Source of the DNA: Treponema brennaborense
GTDB lineage: Bacteria > Spirochaetota > Spirochaetia > Treponematales > Treponemataceae
Assembly (NCBI GenBank): GCA_023666275.1
Contig: JAMPCJ010000002.1
Coordinates: 124,001-188,000, forward strand
DNA: 64,000 nucleotides
Reading direction: 5' to 3'
Shown: piece after piece, positions 58,897 through 64,000 of the stretch
Layout: each line of letters begins with the position of its first letter
Numbering within the stretch: position 1 is the stretch's first letter
Made by a program: the position numbers and the translations under genes
Notes under the pieces: model-generated
What the model was told of the DNA's origin: nothing
Database searches by the model: none
What the model saw: only the letters and a program-made list of their open reading frames with translations

Positions 58897-61281
58897 TTAA
58901 TCTTTGCAAAGCATAAGCTTGTTGAGCTGATATTCCGGCAGAAACTGCTTTACTTCGCCCGTTTCAAACTGAACGGAAATAACCAATTCCCCGCCGGAAA
59001 GCTCTGTGCGCAAAATAGCGCCGTACCCGTAATCATCGTGGTATACGCGGCTTCCTTTCGTCCAATTGCCTGATGGAAAATCAGGCGTTCCCGCAGCCGG
59101 CGAAAAATCGGAAGGCACCTCATCTGCGCCGCCGCGAAGTCCGCCGTGTTCTTCCGGAAAGCGCATAAACGTATTTCTGCGTTCGGCGCGTCGGAACGAA
59201 GCAGGCGGCGTGCCGAACACATCAATATGCTCAAGCGGTATTTCAAGCAGGAACGGACTTGCTTCCTGAAAATCCTGTCTTCCGTACAGGCGCCGCATCG
59301 CGCATGAAGTCAGGTATAATTCATCGCGCGCACGCGTTATGCCCACATAAAACAAGCGGCGTTCTTCCTCAAGTTCTTCCGCCGTTTTGTCGCGGCGCGG
59401 AAAAACGCCGTATTCAAGCCCGGTCATCAGCACGCGGGGAAATTCAAGTCCTTTGGTGTTATGCACGGTAATCAGCGTAACGGAATCGGCTTCATCTTCA
59501 TCGGCATGTTCTATCGTTCTGTCGAGTTCGATATGATCGAGGAATTCAAGCATTCCGTTCATATTCCGCGGATATACCGCCGCGCTGTTTGCCAATTCTT
59601 CCAAATTCGCCAGCCGCTGCGTTTCCGCTGTTTCGTCCTGCTCGGAATAATACGCGGAAAGTCCCGATTTTTCCGCTGTTTTTCCGATAAAATCGGAAAG
59701 AGAAACAACAGGCGCCGAAGTTTTGAATGCCGAAGCATTATCGGGAAGCGCCGGCGCGGAAAAATCATCGGCGGAAAGCGCGGCCTGCTGCGCCAGAAGC
59801 GCAAGCGGAGTCGGCGCGGAATCGTATTCGGAACTGCCGATGTCCGCCGACAAATCTTCTATCAGTGCAGCAAAGGCACGCAATTCCGTCCGCGCTTTTT
59901 TGGGCACGGCATCGGCTGCCGCGCGGCAGGCATCAAGCAGCGTATACGGCGCCGAAGCAAGCGTTTCGCCTTCCGCCTGTTCTTTCAAGCGGGCATCATA
60001 TATATCGAGAATTTTTTGCCGGCTCGCAGCTCCGATACTGCGCTTAGGTTTATTGATAATCCGAGCGAAAGCAATTTCGTCTTTCGGATTCACGATGAAC
60101 GCCAGATACGAAAGGATATCTTTTATTTCTTCGCGTTCGTAAAATTTAAGAGAACCGACCACGGTATACGGAATTTTTCTGCGCACGAACTCCGATTCGA
60201 ATCCGAGCGACTGCGCGTTTGTCCGGTAGAACACAGCCCAGTCGGAATACGGCACGCCTTTTTCGCGGGCGCGCATTATGAGTTCGGCGCAGAAAGCGGT
60301 TTCGTCATCTTGATTCGGCAGAAATACGACAGCAGGTTTTTTTCCGCTTCCGCGTTCCGCGACGAGTGTTTTTCCCAGTCTGCCGCTGTTGTTGCGGACC
60401 ACCGCATCCGCCGCCGCAAGAATATGATTCGTGGAACGGTAATTCCGTTCCAGTTTTATAATTTTTGTTCCGGGGAAGCAATCCTGAAACGTCAGAATAT
60501 TGCGCACTTCCGCACCGCGGAATTTGTAAATGGATTGGTCATCGTCGCCGACAACGCAGACATACGCGCCGCCGAGCGCAAGCTGCCGCAAAAGTTCAAA
60601 CTGCGCCACATTCGAATCTTGATATTCGTCAACCATGATGACACGGAAACGCGAATGAATATGGGCGCGGATATTTTCATGCGAAGCGAGCACCTGCATC
60701 GGCAGCATAATAAGGTCGCCGAAATCGACATTGCCTGTTTCCCGCAGCCGTTTTTGGTAAGCGGCATATATTTCAGGAAACAATTCGTTTTCTTCCACCT
60801 GCGAAAGATTTTCGCTGTCCGGCAGAAGGCAATAATCTTTTGCCAGCGCAATTTTACGGGCAAATTCGGCTGCCTGCTGCCTGCTCACGGAAAGCGCAAT
60901 GTCTTCCGCAGCTTTTTTTACAAGCGTTGCCGTATCTTCGTCATCATAGACGGTGAAATTTTCGGCGATGCCGGCTTCCTCCGCATACATGCGCAAAAAC
61001 CAGGAACCGAACGAATGGAATGTCCGTATCTGCGCCTGGGCAGCAAGCGGATTGTATTGTTTTGCCCGCAGTGCCATTTCATTTGCCGCTTTTTTGGTGA
61101 ATGTTACGGCAAGAATCGAAGCGGGGTTCTGTCCGTTTTCGATAAGCCAGGCTATTTTGGCGGTAATTACGCGCGTTTTGCCCGAACCGGCGCCGGCAAG
61201 AATCAGCAGCGGAGAACCGGAATGCTCCACCGCGGCGCGCTGTTCCGGATTCAAAACAGACAGATATTCTGCCGCATTCAT
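58897..61281 (-). CDS. pcrA: PcrA/UvrD-type DNA helicase
   Basis: Superfamily 1 helicase of 794 residues with AGAGSGKTRVITAKIAWLIE, VDEYQDSNVAQFELLRQL, GDDDQSIYKFRGAEV, LERNYRSTNHILAAAD, HNTKGLEFPRVLMTGLE and RRLFYVGITRARDELYL. The C-terminal region ends in a Tudor-like SH3 segment (WTKGSRVYHDDYGYGAILRT) typical of PcrA, which binds RNA polymerase. The gene is on the opposite strand to the first helicase. Acts in repair and transcription-coupled processes by analogy. Confidence 0.95.
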   Translation of the reverse strand: MNAAEYLSVLNPEQRAAVEHSGSPLLILAGAGSGKTRVITAKIAWLIENGQNPASILAVTFTKKAANEMALRAKQYNPLAAQAQIRTFHSFGSWFLRMYAEEAGIAENFTVYDDEDTATLVKKAAEDIALSVSRQQAAEFARKIALAKDYCLLPDSENLSQVEENELFPEIYAAYQKRLRETGNVDFGDLIMLPMQVLASHENIRAHIHSRFRVIMVDEYQDSNVAQFELLRQLALGGAYVCVVGDDDQSIYKFRGAEVRNILTFQDCFPGTKIIKLERNYRSTNHILAAADAVVRNNSGRLGKTLVAERGSGKKPAVVFLPNQDDETAFCAELIMRAREKGVPYSDWAVFYRTNAQSLGFESEFVRRKIPYTVVGSLKFYEREEIKDILSYLAFIVNPKDEIAFARIINKPKRSIGAASRQKILDIYDARLKEQAEGETLASAPYTLLDACRAAADAVPKKARTELRAFAALIEDLSADIGSSEYDSAPTPLALLAQQAALSADDFSAPALPDNASAFKTSAPVVSLSDFIGKTAEKSGLSAYYSEQDETAETQRLANLEELANSAAVYPRNMNGMLEFLDHIELDRTIEHADEDEADSVTLITVHNTKGLEFPRVLMTGLEYGVFPRRDKTAEELEEERRLFYVGITRARDELYLTSCAMRRLYGRQDFQEASPFLLEIPLEHIDVFGTPPASFRRAERRNTFMRFPEEHGGLRGGADEVPSDFSPAAGTPDFPSGNWTKGSRVYHDDYGYGAILRTELSGGELVISVQFETGEVKQFLPEYQLNKLMLCKD

Positions 61282-61330
61282 ACTATATCAAGCTCCCTTA
61301 AAAACCTGCGCCGAGGGCTTGCTGCGCATT

Positions 61331-62758
61331 TCACAGCGCGGGAACACCGTGAATATCTACGCCGGAAACGCTTGTTATGCGCACAGCAACTGTTTTTCCG
61401 GCTTGCACAGCATTTGACTGCTGCTCATCGTCCGCATCGTAAGAAACTACGACGGCACCGTCCACTTCCGGCGCCTGAAACCAGGCTCTGCCGACAGCAA
61501 TGCCTTCTTTTTTTTCCGGATCGGGAATAAGTTCTTCTATAAGCACATCGTAAATTTTACCGACACGCGCCTTGAGCAATTCCTCGGTCAAAGCGGTCTG
61601 CATTTCTTCCAGCACGGCGGCACGCTTTTTCGCCGTCCGCTTATTTATCTGCTTTTTCAGTTCAGCCGCGGGGGTACCGTCTTCTTTGCTGTACACAAAA
61701 CATCCGGACCAGTTCGGACGCAGCGCCTTAAGGAATTTTGCCGTATTTTCCGCGGCAGCGGAAGTTTCGCCGGGAAAGCCCGCAAGAAACGTAGTACGCA
61801 GCGCAATATCGCCGAGTTCCTGCCGCAAAAATTCCGCAAGCAAAAGATAACCCGCGGCGGAACCGCGGCGATTCATAGCGCGGATAATATCGTCATCGCC
61901 GGACTGAAACGGTATATCAAAATACGGAAGGATTCTGCCGTCGTTTTTTAAAATCGGCAGAATGTCGCGCGGGAAATGATCCGGATGAATATACAGCATC
62001 CGAATCCAAAACGAACCGCGCAAATCCGATATGCGCTTCAAAAGCAAAGACAGCGGAGATGCGCCGTTTTCATAAACCGCGCCGGAGGTTTCCGCGGCGT
62101 AATGCGCGACGGAAATATCTTCGTTTTCAAAGCCGGCAAACGATTCTTCGCATCCGTATGCGGCAAGATCCTGCCCGACAAGGTTTATTTCGTATATGCC
62201 GCGCTCAAGCAGTTCTTGTATTTCTTCTATAATCCGCGCCGGAGCACGGCTCCGCAGCCTGCCGCGGATTTGCGGAATAGCGCAAAACGAGCAGCAGTTA
62301 TCGCAGCCTTCGGTTATTTTTACATACGCAGATCCGGGCAAATTCAGCAGTTCCGTCCGCTGCCCCTCACACACGCCGCGCTGCGCAGGCAAAACAGCGG
62401 TTCGGTTTCCCTGTTCGACAGAAGCAAGCGCATTTTTTAATTCGGAAATATTTCCGTTGCCGAAAAAACCGTCCGCTTCAGGCAGCGATTCAAGAAAAAC
62501 GCTGCCGTAGCGCTGGACAAGACAGCCGGTCAGCATGATTTTGGCGGCGGGATACGTTTTCCGCGCAGAAAGCAGAGAATCGATTGATTCCTTTTTTGCC
62601 TGTTCGATAAAGCCGCAGGAATTGACAATTATCAGCGAAGCCGCTGCCGCGTCGTCAACCCGCACCCAGCCGGCATTTTCCATTTCCGCGATGATCAATT
62701 CGCCGTCCACTTGGTTTTTGGCGCAGCCGTGCTGATCGAGAAAAAACGTTCTAGTCAA
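61331..62758 (-). CDS. rimO: Ribosomal protein S12 methylthiotransferase RimO
   Basis: Radical-SAM enzyme that methylthiolates Asp of ribosomal protein S12. The 475 residues have the N-terminal UPF0004 domain with three cysteines (QHGCAKNQVDGE, NSCGFIEQAKKES, LTGCLVQRYG), the radical-SAM motif EGCDNCCSFC, and a C-terminal TRAM domain. It starts with TTG (62756-62758) overlapping the end of the RodZ-like gene by 8 nt; no ATG is placed well. RimO rather than MiaB by the DQHGCAKN start. Confidence 0.93.
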   Translation of the reverse strand: MTRTFFLDQHGCAKNQVDGELIIAEMENAGWVRVDDAAAASLIIVNSCGFIEQAKKESIDSLLSARKTYPAAKIMLTGCLVQRYGSVFLESLPEADGFFGNGNISELKNALASVEQGNRTAVLPAQRGVCEGQRTELLNLPGSAYVKITEGCDNCCSFCAIPQIRGRLRSRAPARIIEEIQELLERGIYEINLVGQDLAAYGCEESFAGFENEDISVAHYAAETSGAVYENGASPLSLLLKRISDLRGSFWIRMLYIHPDHFPRDILPILKNDGRILPYFDIPFQSGDDDIIRAMNRRGSAAGYLLLAEFLRQELGDIALRTTFLAGFPGETSAAAENTAKFLKALRPNWSGCFVYSKEDGTPAAELKKQINKRTAKKRAAVLEEMQTALTEELLKARVGKIYDVLIEELIPDPEKKEGIAVGRAWFQAPEVDGAVVVSYDADDEQQSNAVQAGKTVAVRITSVSGVDIHGVPAL

Positions 62759-63863
62759 CGTCCGTTACCACCAGTTTATAGCGTCCGTCTGTGTCGCGGA
62801 TCCATTTTATATCGTTGACGGAAACCTGCCCGCCGTAACCTATTTCCAAATCATAGGAATGCCCCGCATCGCCGATAACGCGCAGCTTTACCATATTTGC
62901 GTCGGACATCCAAATGCGCACGCCGCTGTTTCTCGCCTGAATATTCAGCGTATTGCCCGCCGTGTAATAGGCTTCGACCGGTTCGCTGCGGTCCGAGCGG
63001 TAGCGGAATAAGCAGGCGCCGCGGAAAGTCGCGGTTACGGTAATAGGATACGCATACGTGCTTTCAAAAACGACAATTTGTTCGCCGCTTTTTTTCACAA
63101 AAGACGGGGAATCGGCGGTTTCTTCGGCATTTTCGTCGCGCTCCGGCATAAGAGAGGGAACAGCCTGCTCCGCGGCGGCGGTTTTCAAAAACATGCGGAC
63201 TTCCGCACCGAAAGACGCATCGGAAGTCGATATATCGGATACATAAAATACGGCATGCGTATTTGCGGAACCGTCGGCATCGATTTCGGCTTCTTCGCCG
63301 AGCTGAATATACTGCAAACCGGCAGAAGTCATGAGCGCAAGCTCCGTATGAGTTTCATGCACCGTCAGTTCCGTTTCATGTTCTCCGGGAATAACAATGA
63401 CATCCCCTTGATAAATGCGTTTTTGTACGGGCTCCGCCGAAAGCACATAGCGCGCAGCTTTCACCCCCGAATCGACAACCGCGTCCGGCGAAGTTTTTTC
63501 CTGCGGGAAAAAACAATGATACAAAAACGCTCCTGCCCCGAAGACAACGCAGCAGACAGCCGTGACAACGACAGGAATCCATTTTCCGGAAGATTTGTCT
63601 TTCAAAAGACCTTCGGGCACGGGAGCTTCCTGAATCTTTTTTGCGCGGTACAAAGAAATCATTTTGTCCGCGTCAACGCCGAGATACTCGGAATAATTTC
63701 TCAAAAAACCGATAAAATACGGCTCGCCGGGAAATATATCCGAGCGTTCGGCTTCAAGCGCATCGAGGAATTCCAGAGAAATGCTTGTTTCCCGTTCCGC
63801 TTTCGATAAATCGATTTGTTTTTGTTCACGCGCATTACGCAATATTTCGCCAAAACTTTCCAT
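62751..63863 (-). CDS. rodZ: RodZ-like membrane protein with N-terminal HTH
   Basis: A 370-residue protein: N-terminal Cro/C1-type HTH (about 1-90, FGEILRNAREQKQIDLSKAE, SLEFLDALEAERSDIFPGEPYF), one membrane helix (about 95-118, VVVTAVCCVVFGAGAFLYHC) and a periplasmic C-terminal domain ending like DUF4115 (YTAGNTLNIQARNSGVRIW). This is the RodZ architecture, linking MreB to the cell wall in rods. Treponemes use related proteins in cell shape; the exact role is inferred. It overlaps rimO. Confidence 0.88.
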   Translation of the reverse strand: MESFGEILRNAREQKQIDLSKAERETSISLEFLDALEAERSDIFPGEPYFIGFLRNYSEYLGVDADKMISLYRAKKIQEAPVPEGLLKDKSSGKWIPVVVTAVCCVVFGAGAFLYHCFFPQEKTSPDAVVDSGVKAARYVLSAEPVQKRIYQGDVIVIPGEHETELTVHETHTELALMTSAGLQYIQLGEEAEIDADGSANTHAVFYVSDISTSDASFGAEVRMFLKTAAAEQAVPSLMPERDENAEETADSPSFVKKSGEQIVVFESTYAYPITVTATFRGACLFRYRSDRSEPVEAYYTAGNTLNIQARNSGVRIWMSDANMVKLRVIGDAGHSYDLEIGYGGQVSVNDIKWIRDTDGRYKLVVTDVD

Positions 63864-63884
63864 ACAATCTATATACCTTATATC

Positions 63885-64000
63885 TCATTCCGAAAACAAA
63901 AAATTATTATAATTATTCGCTGATGCCGGCGCATCATATAAAAAGCGGGTATCCGGAATATTCTGATTCAGTGCGTAGCCGGAAAAAGTAAATGAAAACA
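63885..64000 (-). CDS. 3' end of an unidentified gene, right edge
   Basis: An open frame on the minus strand enters at the right edge and ends with TGA at 63885-63887. The last 37 codons end NNYNNFLFSE after GYALNQNIPDTRFLYDAPAS. Aromatic residues alternate with small ones, like the end of an outer-membrane or secreted protein, but this is too short to name. It would precede the RodZ-like gene by 21 nt. Confidence 0.45.
   Translation of the reverse strand, partial: FSFTFSGYALNQNIPDTRFLYDAPASANNYNNFLFSE

Noticed and set aside
59461-61530. 689-codon plus-strand ORF antisense to pcrA
   Set aside because: It mirrors a highly conserved helicase, is Arg/His/Phe-rich and has no motif; an antisense shadow of biased codon use.

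Overview
The window looks like the chromosome of a spirochete of the genus Treponema. The evidence is a large flagellar export, switch and motor operon in the spirochete order flbD-motA-motB-fliL-fliM-fliY-fliO-fliP-fliQ-fliR-flhB-flhA, a second operon flgN-flgK-flgL-fliW-csrA, near-consensus sigma-28 promoters, strictly anaerobic nucleotide metabolism (class III ribonucleotide reductase) and no genes for a conventional LPS core. I cannot name the species from sequence alone. No rRNA, prophage, insertion sequence or CRISPR array was seen. The coding backbone has moderate GC; roughly 37.6-44.1 kb is visibly richer in A+T.

Layout. 1-9.2 kb: flagellar operon on the minus strand, headed by flbD and a sigma-28 promoter that overlaps the truA stop codon. 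9.2-16.4 kb: minus-strand housekeeping genes truA, a DUF2225 gene, acpS, cdaR, cdaA (c-di-AMP), folP and dxs, then a structured RNA with a strong terminator and a 28-residue ribosomal-type gene. 16.6-20.7 kb: plus-strand anaerobic RNR region nrdR, nrdD, a glycyl-radical/redoxin gene and nrdG, with two matching NrdR-box pairs. 20.8-29.7 kb: ilvE, kduI, a tocopherol-cyclase-like gene, an M16C peptidase and an EF-G-like GTPase. 29.7-34.1 kb: csrA, fliW, flgL, flgK and flgN. 34.3-36.1 kb: tRNA-His, tRNA-Arg, tRNA-Lys and pgk.

36.2-47.9 kb is an accessory region. It holds repeat arrays, an epimerase remnant, a PARP/ADP-ribosyltransferase-like gene with a 55-residue partner, and a surface-polysaccharide locus (wzx, wecB, five glycosyltransferases, wzy) with many ATGA overlaps and one G9 tract. 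It ends with a second repeat array and a divergent pair, an XRE regulator and a caspase-fold-like protein. Arrays of 21-bp palindromic units lie on both sides of the toxin and polysaccharide genes.

48-64 kb: a secreted alpha/beta hydrolase, corA preceded by an overlapping upstream ORF starting MDPDPD, a formylglycine-enzyme-like exported protein, two UvrD/PcrA-type helicases, a Gld-like ABC operon with a DUF4340 protein, rimO, a RodZ-like protein and the 3' end of one more gene.

Most notable observations: (1) the class III reductase is split, with the glycyl-radical segment absent from NrdD and carried by a separate small protein fused to a CPNC redoxin domain, behind its own NrdR-like promoter; (2) the DP-rich ORF overlapping corA suggests Mg2+-responsive translation control; (3) a G9 tract decides whether one glycosyltransferase gene is ATGA-coupled to the next; (4) dxs lacks a standard start codon where its conserved N-terminus begins.
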